Shown here: piece after piece, positions 1 through 7,987 of the stretch
How positions within the stretch are numbered: position 1 is the stretch's first letter
Layout of the letters: the number at the start of each line of letters is the position of its first letter
From: Prochloron sp. SP5CPC1
GTDB lineage: Bacteria; Cyanobacteriota; Cyanobacteriia; Cyanobacteriales; Prochloraceae
Assembly (NCBI GenBank): GCA_014323965.1
Contig: JACONB010000065.1
Coordinates: 1-15,282 of the forward strand
Direction: 5' to 3'
Length of the DNA: 15,282 nucleotides
Made by a program: the position numbers and the translations under genes
The notes under the pieces: model-generated
The model's input: the letters and a program-made list of their open reading frames with translations, nothing else
Told to the model about the DNA's origin: nothing
Database searches by the model: none

Positions 1-630
1 TTTAATCCAAACAGTGGGTGGCGCCCCTGTAGTGATTAAACTCCTGGAGGGAACTCAAGGTATTGGGGTGGTATTGGCGGAAACCCATCAAGCAGCAAAA
101 CTCGCGCCAAGGCTAAGGGGCGCAAAGGGACGCAATTACACCCCGACTGCGGTATAGCACCGTCTCCTTCCCATCCTTCGCGTACTTTGCGTCTTTGCGT
201 GACCAAGTCTGTGATTGAAGCTTTCCGGGGTTTAGATGCCAATATCTTGGTGCAGGAGTTTATTAAAGAAGCCCAGGGTACGGATATTCGCTGCTTTGTC
301 ATCGGTGATAGGGTTGTGGCATCTATGAAACGCCAGGGAACTCCCGGGGATTTTCGCTCCAACTTGCATCGAGGGGGCAAAGCCGAAAAAATTAAATTGA
401 CTCCAGAAGAACGCAGTACAGCAGTACGAGCCACGAAAGCCATGGGATTGCGCATTGCAGGAGTAGACTTGTTGCGTTCTCATCACGGTCCAGTGGTCAT
501 GGAAGTGAATTCTTCTCCAGGACTGGAAGGGATTGAGAAGACTACTGAGGTAGATGTAGCGGGGAAAATAATTCAGTTTTTGGAGAAAAATGCGCCATCG
601 GGGAAAAATCGAGATCGCATTCAATATTAA
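1..630 (+). pseudogene. rimK: Interrupted rimK, ATP-grasp glutamate ligase (S6 modification type), C-terminal part
   Basis: Two RimK pieces lie in different frames. Positions 2-100 encode a segment ending with [15 protein letters not shown] and QAAK. Positions 205-630 resume with SVIEAFRG and run through [21 protein letters not shown] and the metal-binding end [15 protein letters not shown]. In E. coli RimK these two parts are contiguous (QAAESVIDAFRG). Here about 104-107 bp of repeat DNA separate them; the length is not a multiple of three, and the first frame stops at TAG 155-157. RimK-type ligases add glutamates to ribosomal protein S6 in E. coli; the cyanobacterial substrate is less certain. 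Apart from the insertion both parts look intact, which suggests a recent event. The N-terminus lies before the window. A restart at TTG 187 would give only a C-terminal fragment lacking much of the ATP-grasp fold, so a working enzyme is unlikely. Confidence 0.85.
101..204. repeat. Repeat element of about 104 bp inserted in rimK, imperfect inverted ends
   Basis: This stretch is absent from the RimK family alignment as I know it and carries repeat words. CGCAAAG occurs on the plus strand at 121-127, and its complement CTTTGCG occurs at 185-191 and 193-199, so the two ends are imperfect inverted copies. The CGCAAAGACGCAAAG-type word is common in cyanobacterial interspersed repeats. No ORF or transposase is present. 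It is best seen as a small non-autonomous element. Exact borders are uncertain by a few bases because AAA/AAG flanks both sides. Confidence 0.65.
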
Positions 631-729
631 TTTAATAGCAGTCGCTGGAAGGGTGTAGGGTTTAGCTCCATAACACCCCTATATATCCTAACTAATGCGT
701 CCCTAGCTATATCTTGGAATTGGGCCAAA

Positions 730-1195
730 ATGCTGATGAGAGTTGAGCTATTTTGCGGAGAAGGAACTTATTTTAGAGCAATAAGCGATAATGAAGAATT
801 AAGGATTGCTGCTATTCCCATTTAGAACAAGGTAAACTAGGTAAGTATTTAATTACTAATCTCATCGAAACTGAAAAGAGACCAGTCTCTGAAATGACGA
901 TGACGGCAATTATCAATCTGTTCAATCGCGAAATTGCCGAACTTGAACTGGAGAGGAAAAAGGCAGACAAAAAGTTAGAAGAGGAAGCAATCATATTGGA
1001 AGCCGAAGGAAGAAGATTAGCTGCGGAATTTGAGCAATTAGAAGCTGACAGGAGACAGTTGTAGGAAGCAAAACAAGCTGAAAAAGACAAGCAAAGAAAA
1101 CGATTGATGTTTAAAAAATTGTGGAAGATAAATTTAATAACCAATTGAGAAAGCAAATCCAGGATAATTACTACTTACTTGATTCAAATGAATAA
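730..1195 (+). pseudogene. Decayed gene of unknown family with a coiled-coil C-terminal half
   Basis: Three frames read as one protein if single bases are restored. ATG 730 opens MLMRVELFCGEG and runs to AAIPI, stopping at TAG 823-825. One frame over, from 822, the text continues LEQGKLGKYLITN, then a charged, heptad-like stretch rich in Glu and Lys. That frame meets an in-frame TAG at 1062-1064. After the A run at 1113-1118 a third frame reads IVEDKFNNQLRKQ and ends at TAA 1193-1195. The shifts sit at T and A runs, as one-base deletions would. I do not recognise the family. The intact long genes nearby argue against general sequencing error, so decay is the better reading, though assembly error in homopolymers cannot be excluded. 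Its stop overlaps the ATG of the next relic. Confidence 0.55.
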
Positions 1196-1505
1196 AATAA
1201 CTATAAAAATTGCTGGATGACGAGGATTTGATTAGGGATAATTGGCAGAAAATAAGAAAAGTAGTTGCCGAGGAGATAAGAGTAGATATAGAAAATGTAC
1301 TTTAGAGACTATTCCAGCTTATAGTTTTGATTATTGGGAAGTTAGCGAAAATCAATTTGTTGAGGCGATGGAAAGGGAATTTAACTTTAAAGTACCGGAT
1401 AACTTTCGCGATAATTATTCCCAACTTAGTAGTATCCTTATATATACTGTACCAAAAATTTTTTGCATAATCTGCATAATTGCGCCCGCAAACGCCAAGA
1501 GATAA
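1188..1505 (+). pseudogene. Decayed small gene, loosely acyl-carrier-protein-like
   Basis: ATG 1188 overlaps the stop of the preceding relic (ATGAATAA), as in translationally coupled genes. Its frame ends at TGA 1218-1220. A second frame (1207-1302) reads DLIRDNWQKIRKVVAEEIRV and ends at TAG 1303-1305. From 1299-1302 the text returns to the first frame with TLETIPAYSFDYWE, then FVEAMEREFNFKVPDNFRD, ending at TAA 1503-1505. Helix spacing and the acidic EREF-x-F-x-VPD stretch recall acyl carrier proteins, but the phosphopantetheine-accepting DSL motif is missing (DYW in its place), so this likeness is weak. The joined product would be about 80-105 residues. A diverged small protein of unknown function is equally possible. 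Confidence 0.45.
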
Positions 1506-1510
1506 AGGAG
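1504..1510 (+). promoter_or_regulatory. Ribosome binding site of xth
   Basis: AAAGGAG lies six bases before ATG 1517. It decides the start of xth in favour of 1517 over an upstream in-frame ATG at 1463, which has no such site and would add 18 residues unlike the family. Confidence 0.75.
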
Positions 1511-1516
1511 TATAAA

Positions 1517-2290
1517 ATGAAAGTAGCAACCTGGAACGTCAACTCCATTCGTACTAGAGAACAGATCGTAGTAAAGTGGTTAAAAAATAATCCCGTGGAT
1601 GTTCTCTGCTTACAAGAGACAAAGGTAATCAATGAGAGCTTTCCCAGAAAAGCTTTTAAAGAATTGGGCTATCACCTGTATATCTCGGGACAGAAATCTT
1701 ATAATGGGGTTGCCATCTTCAGTACCACCCCCATGACAGATGTTACCACGGGGTTTGGGGATGGGGAGAATTTCGACGTGCAAAAGCGGGTGATTACTGG
1801 TGTCATTAACCACACCAGAATTGTCAATCTCTACGTTCCCAACGGTAGCGTTGTGAAGAGTGAGAAATACGACTACAAACTGCGCTGGTTAAAAGCACTG
1901 CGGAAGTACCTCCAAGATCTGCTGGAAACTGGATCAGGGGAAATGTGTGTCTGCGGGGATTTTAATATTGCCCTTCATGATTTGGATATTTATAAACCGA
2001 GAGGGGAAAACCATATTATGTGTTCCCCCGCCGAACGTCAAGCCTTGCAGGAAGTGTTAGAGCTAGGTTTAGAGGATGCTTTCCGCAAATTTACCACTAC
2101 TGGAGGACACTTTAGTTGGTGGGATTATCGCGCTGCTGGCTATGCTAGAAACCGAGGCTGGCGCATCGACCACCACTATCTTACAGGAAAGCTGTACGAA
2201 AAAGCCATTAATTGCTGGATTGACATCGAACCAAGAAAAGTTACCAAACCTAGCGATCATGCTCCAGTAATAGTAGAATTACAAATGTAG
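1517..2290 (+). CDS. xth: Exonuclease III / AP endonuclease
   Basis: This 257-residue protein belongs to the exonuclease III (ExoA/Xth) family of Mg-dependent AP endonucleases, which cut the backbone 5' of abasic sites in base-excision repair and remove 3' blocking groups. It starts MKVATWNVNSIR with Asn7. The metal-binding Glu34 is in LQETK, Tyr106 in NLYVPNG, Asp148 and Asn150 in CGDFNIA, Asp218 in WRIDHH, and the catalytic Asp247-His248 pair in KPSDHAPV. Length is normal and no domain is missing. The start follows from a strong ribosome binding site six bases upstream. The gene stands alone on its strand and converges with ppc, leaving 27 bp between the stops. The AT-rich stretch before it (1440-1500) belongs to the decayed upstream reading frame, and I see no clear promoter there. 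Confidence 0.96.
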   Translation: MKVATWNVNSIRTREQIVVKWLKNNPVDVLCLQETKVINESFPRKAFKELGYHLYISGQKSYNGVAIFSTTPMTDVTTGFGDGENFDVQKRVITGVINHTRIVNLYVPNGSVVKSEKYDYKLRWLKALRKYLQDLLETGSGEMCVCGDFNIALHDLDIYKPRGENHIMCSPAERQALQEVLELGLEDAFRKFTTTGGHFSWWDYRAAGYARNRGWRIDHHYLTGKLYEKAINCWIDIEPRKVTKPSDHAPVIVELQM

Positions 2291-2317
2291 CGCCCAATGG
2301 GCACCTGCTCCTTTATT

Positions 2318-5296
2318 TCAACCAGTATTACGCATTCCCGCAGCAATACCGTTAATGGTTAATAAAGCTCCCCGGAGCAATTCTTCCTTACTATAACGGA
2401 AGTAAACGATCTCTGATTTTGCCCGCTCCCTGTATTCCCGCAAGCGTTTGAGCAGAGAAACTTGCAAAAATCCCAAGGGTACGATGGTACCATTACGCAG
2501 TTGCACCGATTGCTGTAATTCCGGATCGCCATCCAAAAGGTGTTTTTGCCCGTTAATTTTCAGCACTATCTCTCTCGTCGTGACGTATTCCTGGACAATG
2601 CGAGTGAACAGCTTTTCAAAACGTTCTCTGTCTTCTGGTTTCGACAGTTCTTGTACGTAGTGATGAGCCATTTGTAAATCAACCTTGGATAGAGTCATCT
2701 CCACCTTAGATATAACCATTTTAAAGAATGGCCATTTCTGATAGAAAGATTGTAGAAGTTGCAGATGTTCCTCAGGTTCTTGCAAGAGAAACTCTTGCAG
2801 AGCAGAGCCAACTCCATACCAGGATGGTAATAAAAAGCGGCTTTGGGTCCAGCTAAATACCCAAGGAATTGCCCGCAGACTGCTTAAATCTTTTTTGCCG
2901 CTCTTGCGTCTTGCAGGACGAGAGCTAATTTGTAACTGACTGATTTCTTCAATGGGGGTGACGTGGTAGAAGAAATCGAGAAAGTCAGGCTCTTCGTAAA
3001 TCAGAGCCCGATAAGCAGTCCGGGATCCCTCGGCCAATTCTTCCATAATTTCGTTCCAAGGCTGGATATCATCAAAACTACTCCCGAGTAAACTAGCGCG
3101 GACTACTGCCGTTGCCAATGTTTCCAAATGATACAGGGCTAGTTCCGGTAGAAAGTATTTAGAAGCCAGCACTTCCCCTTGTTCAGTAATCTTAATCCGT
3201 CCATCAATGGTGGCGGTTGGTTGGGCTAAGATAGCCTCATAAGTTTTTCCGCCGCCCCTGCCCACTGATCCCCCTCTACCGTGGAAGATCCGCAAGACAA
3301 CTCCATGGTCTTGAGCTACCCTCTGCAAAGCTTTCTGGGCTTTATGAATTTCCCAATTACTGCTCAAGAAACCGGAATCTTTGTTACTGTCTGAGTAACC
3401 CAGCATCACTTCCTGTAAATTGGCTGGTTGGACGCGGGCAGGTTCTTCCTTATCTCCGGAGCAATTTTGATGCTGTATTCTCGATGGCGCTAAACAGGCG
3501 CGATAAAGAGGCCGTTCAAATAGAACACGCATTACTGCTGGGGAGCGTTTGAGGTCGTCTACTGTTTCAAATAGGGGAACAATTCTGATGGTAGTAACGC
3601 TGGTGACGGGGTCGTAAAGTCCCGCTTCTTGAGCTAGGAGCAGCACTTCCAGCACGTCGCTCACATCATTGGTCATGCTGATAATGTAAGTCTGGCAGAT
3701 TTCAGTGCCGAACTCTTGTTGCAACTGTCGCAATACTCGCAGAGTTTCAATCGTCTCGCAGGTTTTGGCGGAAAAAGGCATTTCTGCTGGAATCAAGGGG
3801 CGGCGAGTTTGTAGTTCTTCTACCAACCATTTAGTTCGCTCTACTTCCGATAGATCCTTGTAGGGTTTCTGTCCAATTCCTAGATAGGCAGTAATTTCTG
3901 CGATCGCATCTGAGTGGACGGAGGATTCTTGGCGAAAATCTAACTGAGTGAGGGTAAAGCCAAAGATTTCTACTTGACAAATTAAGTTATCTAGTTCGGT
4001 ACAGCTCAAACCAGTTTTATCTAGACTGCTCTGAATAAGTCTTAACTCTGCTAAAAACTCACCGGACCTGGGGTATATATTCTCATCATTGGTTCGGCTA
4101 TCAAGGCGTTCCCCATAGCGACGAGACAGCCTTTTATTTCGCTCTCTGGTATTTTCCAGCCGTTTCTGGATGTAAGCCAGTTTCATTCGATAGGGTTCTT
4201 GGCGATAGCGAATTGCCAGCTTTTTGTCAACCTCCGGCATTTCCATGCGATCTTGCTCCAAAGAGCCGACCAAATCATCTAAAACGAAAGCAGGACTCCA
4301 ATGGCTTGATAAGCTCAATAAAATAGTTAACTGCTGGATGGATTGGATGTATTTTTCCAGAACCACATCTCTTTGATAGCAAGCAGTTTCCCAAGTGACT
4401 TCCGGTGTTACCGAGGGATTGCCATCCCGATCGGATCCTACCCAGGAACCGAAGTAGCAAAAATTATTCCGAGGAGGACGAAGTTTGGGAAAAGTTGCCT
4501 TCAGTGCGACCTTTAGGCGCCTAGATAGTTGGGGAGTTGCGTCGAAGAGCACATCAGTGAAGTAATGGAGAGCGTAGTCCACTTCATCCAAAACTGTGGG
4601 TTTAAATTGGTGCAACTCGTCGGTGCGCCACCAAAGGTGAATCTCTTGGGTTAGCTCTTCCTTGACTGCTTCTGTTTCTGGGGAGCAAGTCGGTCCCATG
4701 GCTTGACTAGTAACTTCTGCGCGATCCAGCTTTTCGAGAATGTGCGCAATTCGTCTTTGTTTCTTGCGAATTGTTTTGCGCATGATTTCTGTGGGGTGAG
4801 CCGTAAATACCAAGCGTATATCTAGGTGATCCAGCAAACGCTGAATTTTCCCAGGGGGCATATTCAGATCAGACAGATGGGGAAAAAGCCAGTGAAAGGT
4901 TCCGGCTGTTTTTACGGATGTATCGCTTTCTTCACAAAGCTTCTCTAAGATAGATACTTTTTGGTGTAAGCGCAGTACTAGCTCTTGCGCTTTTTGGTCG
5001 TAGTGTTGTTCGACGCTATTGATAAGCTGGAAATAAAGAGCAAAGGCGCGGGAAGTGCGAATCGCCTCATTTAGGTCTAGCTTTTCAATTAGTTTGACCC
5101 AGGTTGATTCTGGTAGTTCTGTTTGTCCTTCTGGGGAACAGATCGAGCGCAGTTTTTTTAGTAAATCTACTAATTTTTGGCCACATTCATCCTGAATAAC
5201 TGACTCCCACAAATCTTCTACTAATTGCAGTCGATGACGCAATACTAAGTTCTGGGCAATGTTCGATTGTGGCTCGTATCCTCTAACTAAATTCAT
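2318..5296 (-). CDS. ppc: Phosphoenolpyruvate carboxylase
   Basis: PEPC fixes bicarbonate onto phosphoenolpyruvate to give oxaloacetate, refilling the TCA branch and feeding aspartate-family synthesis. The 992-residue protein is full length for a cyanobacterial enzyme. Visible motifs in order: VFTAHPTE with catalytic His167, [12 protein letters not shown] (283-293), LDFRQES (452-458), [12 protein letters not shown] (632-643), the [13 protein letters not shown] loop with His672, and the C-terminal MRNTG that ends the active site. The plant N-terminal phosphorylation-site serine is not evident. A variable loop at about 601-626, before the YSDSNKD motif, is rich in polar residues; this region varies among cyanobacterial PEPCs. 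The start at 5296 lacks a clear Shine-Dalgarno sequence, but the next Met would cut into the family's N-terminus. The gene is monocistronic by layout. Confidence 0.98.
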   Translation of the reverse strand: MNLVRGYEPQSNIAQNLVLRHRLQLVEDLWESVIQDECGQKLVDLLKKLRSICSPEGQTELPESTWVKLIEKLDLNEAIRTSRAFALYFQLINSVEQHYDQKAQELVLRLHQKVSILEKLCEESDTSVKTAGTFHWLFPHLSDLNMPPGKIQRLLDHLDIRLVFTAHPTEIMRKTIRKKQRRIAHILEKLDRAEVTSQAMGPTCSPETEAVKEELTQEIHLWWRTDELHQFKPTVLDEVDYALHYFTDVLFDATPQLSRRLKVALKATFPKLRPPRNNFCYFGSWVGSDRDGNPSVTPEVTWETACYQRDVVLEKYIQSIQQLTILLSLSSHWSPAFVLDDLVGSLEQDRMEMPEVDKKLAIRYRQEPYRMKLAYIQKRLENTRERNKRLSRRYGERLDSRTNDENIYPRSGEFLAELRLIQSSLDKTGLSCTELDNLICQVEIFGFTLTQLDFRQESSVHSDAIAEITAYLGIGQKPYKDLSEVERTKWLVEELQTRRPLIPAEMPFSAKTCETIETLRVLRQLQQEFGTEICQTYIISMTNDVSDVLEVLLLAQEAGLYDPVTSVTTIRIVPLFETVDDLKRSPAVMRVLFERPLYRACLAPSRIQHQNCSGDKEEPARVQPANLQEVMLGYSDSNKDSGFLSSNWEIHKAQKALQRVAQDHGVVLRIFHGRGGSVGRGGGKTYEAILAQPTATIDGRIKITEQGEVLASKYFLPELALYHLETLATAVVRASLLGSSFDDIQPWNEIMEELAEGSRTAYRALIYEEPDFLDFFYHVTPIEEISQLQISSRPARRKSGKKDLSSLRAIPWVFSWTQSRFLLPSWYGVGSALQEFLLQEPEEHLQLLQSFYQKWPFFKMVISKVEMTLSKVDLQMAHHYVQELSKPEDRERFEKLFTRIVQEYVTTREIVLKINGQKHLLDGDPELQQSVQLRNGTIVPLGFLQVSLLKRLREYRERAKSEIVYFRYSKEELLRGALLTINGIAAGMRNTG

Positions 5297-5487
5297 AATA
5301 ATATTTAGTAGATAAGTTTATGTTATGAAGAGCAGCGTATTTACAGAATTCAAAAACAATTGCGAAGCTTTGCTACCGCAACCGCGAAGCGTCCCGCCCT
5401 TGGCGTCCAATTGCTGAAACTATTACATATCAAGGCAAATCGGCTTTCCCGGACCCCTCACCCTGTATCCCGTACCCGCGCTCCGCG
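5297..5487. other. Intergenic region upstream of ppc with degenerate GC-rich repeats
   Basis: The first 60 bases before the ppc start are AT-rich and should hold its promoter, but no convincing -35/-10 pair stands out. From about 5356 the region turns GC-rich with repeated GCGAAGC words, CAATTG at both ends of a stretch of about 55 bp, and a CGCGCTCCGCGC block. This is typical of degenerate interspersed cyanobacterial repeats. I see no convincing coding frame in this part. Confidence 0.4.
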
Positions 5488-5688
5488 CTATAGTATCATC
5501 TTCTGCCAGTCGGGACTGGGAAGTACTGGCAAGCGATCGCCCCGAAATATTTCTTCTGCGCTATGACCCACTTTAATTAAAGTGTGAGTTAAAGATTCTA
5601 AGGCGATGAAGCTAAAAAGAAAGGGACTGGTAGCAATACTTAAGCAAATTTGTGTATTAATGGGGCAGTTATTTAACTCGTTATTCAT
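5488..5688 (-). CDS. Small protein of unknown function (66 residues)
   Basis: The frame encodes 66 residues: a polar start (MNNELNNCPINTQICL), a moderately hydrophobic middle (SIATSPFLFSFIALESL), and a charged, motif-like end with SAEEIFRGDRLPVL and DWQKM. The central hydrophobic stretch is too short and interrupted for a confident membrane helix. The EEIFRGDRLPVL segment resembles, from memory, C-termini of small conserved hypothetical proteins in other cyanobacteria, which makes this more than a chance frame. It lies 52 bases downstream of minE on the same strand, so it could be read through from the min genes. No ribosome binding site is evident. I cannot assign a function. Confidence 0.55.
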   Translation of the reverse strand: MNNELNNCPINTQICLSIATSPFLFSFIALESLTHTLIKVGHSAEEIFRGDRLPVLPSPDWQKMIL

Positions 5689-5740
5689 TGCATAACTATT
5701 TTAGCTGCTAATTGATTAATCGAACATCAAAACTCAATAA

Positions 5741-6001
5741 TCAGCCTTTAGCTTTAACCCGTCGAATCGGGACATTTGCCATCAAGCAACTGATCCGTTC
5801 GTTACTCTCAAGAGAAAACTCCATCTCTTCCGGGTCTATTTCCACGTACCGAGCTACCACCTCAAGAATTTCAGCCCGCATTAACTCTATCATTTGTGGA
5901 TTCAGACCAGCGCGATCGTGAGCTAGGATCAGTTTGAGCCGGCGTTTCGCTTCCGATCTACTATTAACTGGGGATACCCAGGGAAAAAGTTTTTCTAACA
6001 T
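5741..6001 (-). CDS. minE: Cell division topological specificity factor MinE
   Basis: MinE binds membrane-bound MinD, stimulates its ATPase and drives the Min oscillation that keeps the FtsZ ring at midcell. The 86-residue product has the expected parts: an N-terminal membrane-targeting stretch with LEKLFPW (2-8), the MinD-contact segment AKRRLKLILAHDRAG (18-32), and the C-terminal dimer domain from about 33 (MRAEILEVVARYVEID and the following strand to about 80). It lies 67 bp after minD, same strand, as the last of minC-minD-minE. Only a weak GGTAG-like site precedes the start. Length and motifs are ordinary. Confidence 0.97.
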   Translation of the reverse strand: MLEKLFPWVSPVNSRSEAKRRLKLILAHDRAGLNPQMIELMRAEILEVVARYVEIDPEEMEFSLESNERISCLMANVPIRRVKAKG

Positions 6002-6068
6002 TTCGAAAATCTACCCAAATTTGACCTTATTTATCTGGCATTGCTCAATTATCGACGGACGTATGATG

Positions 6069-6866
6069 TTAACCTTGAAACAGGCGACGGATGCGATTTA
6101 TCAGGTTGTCTTGAGCTGCCATCAAGTCGAGAAGGGGAACTTTTTCTCCTTCCAATCTTCTGGCAATATTGTCAAAAGCGATCGCAGGAATAGAGTCTGG
6201 AAGTCCGCAAACGACAGGTTCCCCTCGGTTGGAGGCGACAATCATTCGTTTGTCGTCCGGAACGATTCCCACTAGGGGAATCGAGAGAACATCGAGAACG
6301 TCATCAACACCCATCATCTCGTTCATTTGCACCATGTCTGGCTTGATCCGATTGACAATCAAGCGGATTTTCTCGATCCCGTTGGCTTCCAACAAACCAA
6401 TAACTCTGTCTGCGTCCCGAACGGAAGCTACTTCTGGCGTGCTGACAATCAAAGCTTCCTTTGCAGGGGTGATGGCGTTGCGAAAGCCCATTTCAATTCC
6501 CGCTGGACTGTCAATCAGAATGTATTCGTAGTCTAGTGCTATTTTGCCAACAATTTCTTTCATCTGAGTGGGGTCGATGGCCTCTTTGTTGCGGTGTTGT
6601 GCTGCCGGCAACAATACTAGGTGATGTTGGCGTTTATCCTTCACCAATGCTTGTTCTAAGCGACATTCACCTGCCATTACTTCGATGGCGGTGTAGACGA
6701 CTCGACTTTCTAGCCCCATGAGTAGGTCTAAATTTCTGAGACCAAAATCCGCATCCACTAAGGCTACTTTCCGTCCTAATCTAGCTAGAGAGTAGCCTAA
6801 ATTGGCGGTAATGGTAGTTTTCCCCACTCCTCCTTTACCGGAGGTAACAACAATAATCCGACTCAT
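6069..6866 (-). CDS. minD: Septum site-determining ATPase MinD
   Basis: MinD is a deviant-Walker P-loop ATPase that dimerises on the membrane when bound to ATP, recruits MinC, and is released by MinE. The 265-residue protein shows the deviant Walker A motif GKGGVGKTT with signature Lys11 and Lys16, the VDADFGLRNLDLLMG segment (Asp38, Asp40) at switch I, the IDSPAGIE Walker B-like segment, and a C-terminal amphipathic tail (INRIRRLFQG) that serves as membrane anchor. It sits 94 bp downstream of minC. An AGGAG about 15 bases before the ATG is too distant to be a certain ribosome binding site. All catalytic elements are present. Confidence 0.98.
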   Translation of the reverse strand: MSRIIVVTSGKGGVGKTTITANLGYSLARLGRKVALVDADFGLRNLDLLMGLESRVVYTAIEVMAGECRLEQALVKDKRQHHLVLLPAAQHRNKEAIDPTQMKEIVGKIALDYEYILIDSPAGIEMGFRNAITPAKEALIVSTPEVASVRDADRVIGLLEANGIEKIRLIVNRIKPDMVQMNEMMGVDDVLDVLSIPLVGIVPDDKRMIVASNRGEPVVCGLPDSIPAIAFDNIARRLEGEKVPLLDLMAAQDNLINRIRRLFQG

Positions 6867-6895
6867 CTTTATAACGTCACGCTCCTATTTTTGTC

Positions 6896-6920
6896 GCGCA
6901 GAGGCGCTCCGGCGCAGAGG
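6896..6920. repeat. Direct repeat GCGCAGAGG, two copies in the minC-minD gap
   Basis: GCGCAGAGG occurs at 6896-6904 and 6912-6920. Read on the minus strand this is the CTCTGCG(C) word of a short repeat common in cyanobacteria. It lies in the 94-bp gap between minC and minD and carries no gene. Confidence 0.55.
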
Positions 6921-6960
6921 ATATAGTCCAAGGTCTTAACCCTATAACGTTGTAATATCT

Positions 6961-7890
6961 TCACCAATCCGTCCTCCGTTTACTCTGCTGTCTCTGTGAG
7001 CTATTTGTCCAAGCGCCAAGGACCTGGTCGAAAGAATGGGTCCTGATAAAGTCGATAGCTTTAGCCAGACGGATTCCTTCTGCTGCAATATAAGCTACTT
7101 CCGGCTCGAACCGCTCTGGATTCCTCGCAGGGGCTCTCGCAAGAGTATCTGCTATTCTCAATTGGGTGGGTTCCATCTTCAGCGCCACGATGCGACGAGA
7201 ACGATTACCCAGAGCACCTGCATGAGCTATTCCCCGCAGACGGCCCCATACTAAAATATCCCCGGCGGCGATCGCAGTGGACCCTGGATTCAAATCTCCC
7301 CAAATGACAATTGTACTCTCGTGTCGCACTTCGATCCCAGACCGCAGGGTAGTTTGCAGATAGAGGGGTTCCTTCAGTTCTGTAGGGGCGCACCCGCCAT
7401 CGATGATGCCGGGTGCGCCGATGGCGCTAAGGTTGATGTCCAGCTCCTGTTCCTGTTTAACAGAATAACCCACCTCCCAGGCAGCGATCGCCGTTTGACG
7501 TATGCTTGTCCTTACTAGCTCTAACTTGAGCGCGAATTCTCCTAAGGTATCACGTAACGTTTGTAATTGTTTTTCATCTAGGACACTTTTGGGAGCTATC
7601 AGTTCCACTCTTGTTCCTTCCCTGCGTAACGCCGTCGGGGTGTTTTTCTTTTGAGTTACCCCAGAAAGGCGACATTTTAGCTCCTGTAAAATCGACCACC
7701 AATCAGCTCTCCCTCTGCCGCAGTCTGGGGGATCGGCTAAGATTAACAATAACTTTTCCCCCTCAAGTTTCAAATGTACTTGGGAGTATTTATTTACCAG
7801 GGAAAGGTATTTAGTCACAGCGCCATCGGCTGGAGTCTTCTGCCCCCTACAGGGTGGTGGGTCATAGGTTTTTGGTTGGTTATGGGTCAT
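6961..7890 (-). CDS. minC: Septum site-determining protein MinC
   Basis: MinC inhibits FtsZ assembly where MinD places it. The 309-residue frame has the N-terminal FtsZ-inhibiting domain (about 35-140, KLEGEKLLLILADPP through WEVGYS), a linker, and the C-terminal beta-helix domain that binds MinD (about 175-285, including WGDLNPGSTAIAAGDILVWG and GIAHAGALGN). Two oddities: residues 156-170 (AIGAPGIIDGGCAPT) are encoded by a palindromic repeat inserted in frame in the linker, and residues 1-24 are encoded by tandem-repeat and palindromic DNA. The real start may therefore be GTG at 7818 (VTKYLSLVNKY), although no good ribosome binding site supports either. The long C-terminal tail after about 288 is polar. 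It lies 97 bp after sasA on the same strand, followed by minD. Confidence 0.95.
   Translation of the reverse strand: MTHNQPKTYDPPPCRGQKTPADGAVTKYLSLVNKYSQVHLKLEGEKLLLILADPPDCGRGRADWWSILQELKCRLSGVTQKKNTPTALRREGTRVELIAPKSVLDEKQLQTLRDTLGEFALKLELVRTSIRQTAIAAWEVGYSVKQEQELDINLSAIGAPGIIDGGCAPTELKEPLYLQTTLRSGIEVRHESTIVIWGDLNPGSTAIAAGDILVWGRLRGIAHAGALGNRSRRIVALKMEPTQLRIADTLARAPARNPERFEPEVAYIAAEGIRLAKAIDFIRTHSFDQVLGAWTNSSQRQQSKRRTDW
7383..7425. repeat. Palindromic repeat inside minC linker
   Basis: Perfect 10-bp arms GGCGCACCCG (7387-7396) and CGGGTGCGCC (7410-7419) enclose a 13-base loop. The core GCCATCGATGATGCCG (7396-7411) occurs again, same orientation, at 9283-9298. The repeat is translated in frame as part of MinC residues 156-170. 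Confidence 0.85.
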
Positions 7891-7903
7891 AGGTTGGTTA
7901 TAA
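7857..7903. repeat. Tandem repeat over the annotated minC start
   Basis: GGGTCATAGGTT followed by TTGGTTAT occurs twice in tandem, the two units differing by a few bases. The candidate ATG of minC (7888-7890, minus strand) lies inside it, which weakens that start. Confidence 0.6.
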
Positions 7904-7919
7904 GCACCGCTTCTTTTAC

Positions 7920-7973
7920 TCGTGTTTTACCATTAAAAGATGCCTCGTTTGGGGTTAAATTGGTAAAACACGA
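7920..7973. repeat. Perfect 13-bp inverted repeat between sasA and minC
   Basis: TCGTGTTTTACCA at 7920-7932 is mirrored by TGGTAAAACACGA at 7961-7973, with a 28-base spacer. It begins about 14 bases beyond the sasA stop. No T run follows on the minus strand, so it is not a classical terminator; the form also fits terminal repeats of a tiny non-autonomous element. Confidence 0.75.
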
Positions 7974-7987
7974 ACTCCGGAATCCCC

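Noticed and set aside
651..678. GGGTGT...ACACCC hairpin after rimK as a terminator
   Set aside because: Six pairs with a 16-base loop, followed by ATATAT and not by a T run; too weak to call.
812..1156. Minus-strand frame opposite the first relic, rich in Ser, Leu and Phe
   Set aside because: It is the antisense of a Glu/Lys-rich coiled-coil text, which yields such composition by chance.
2291..2315. GCCC-AAT-GGGC hairpin between xth and ppc as a shared terminator
   Set aside because: The stem is only four pairs and no clean T run follows on either strand.
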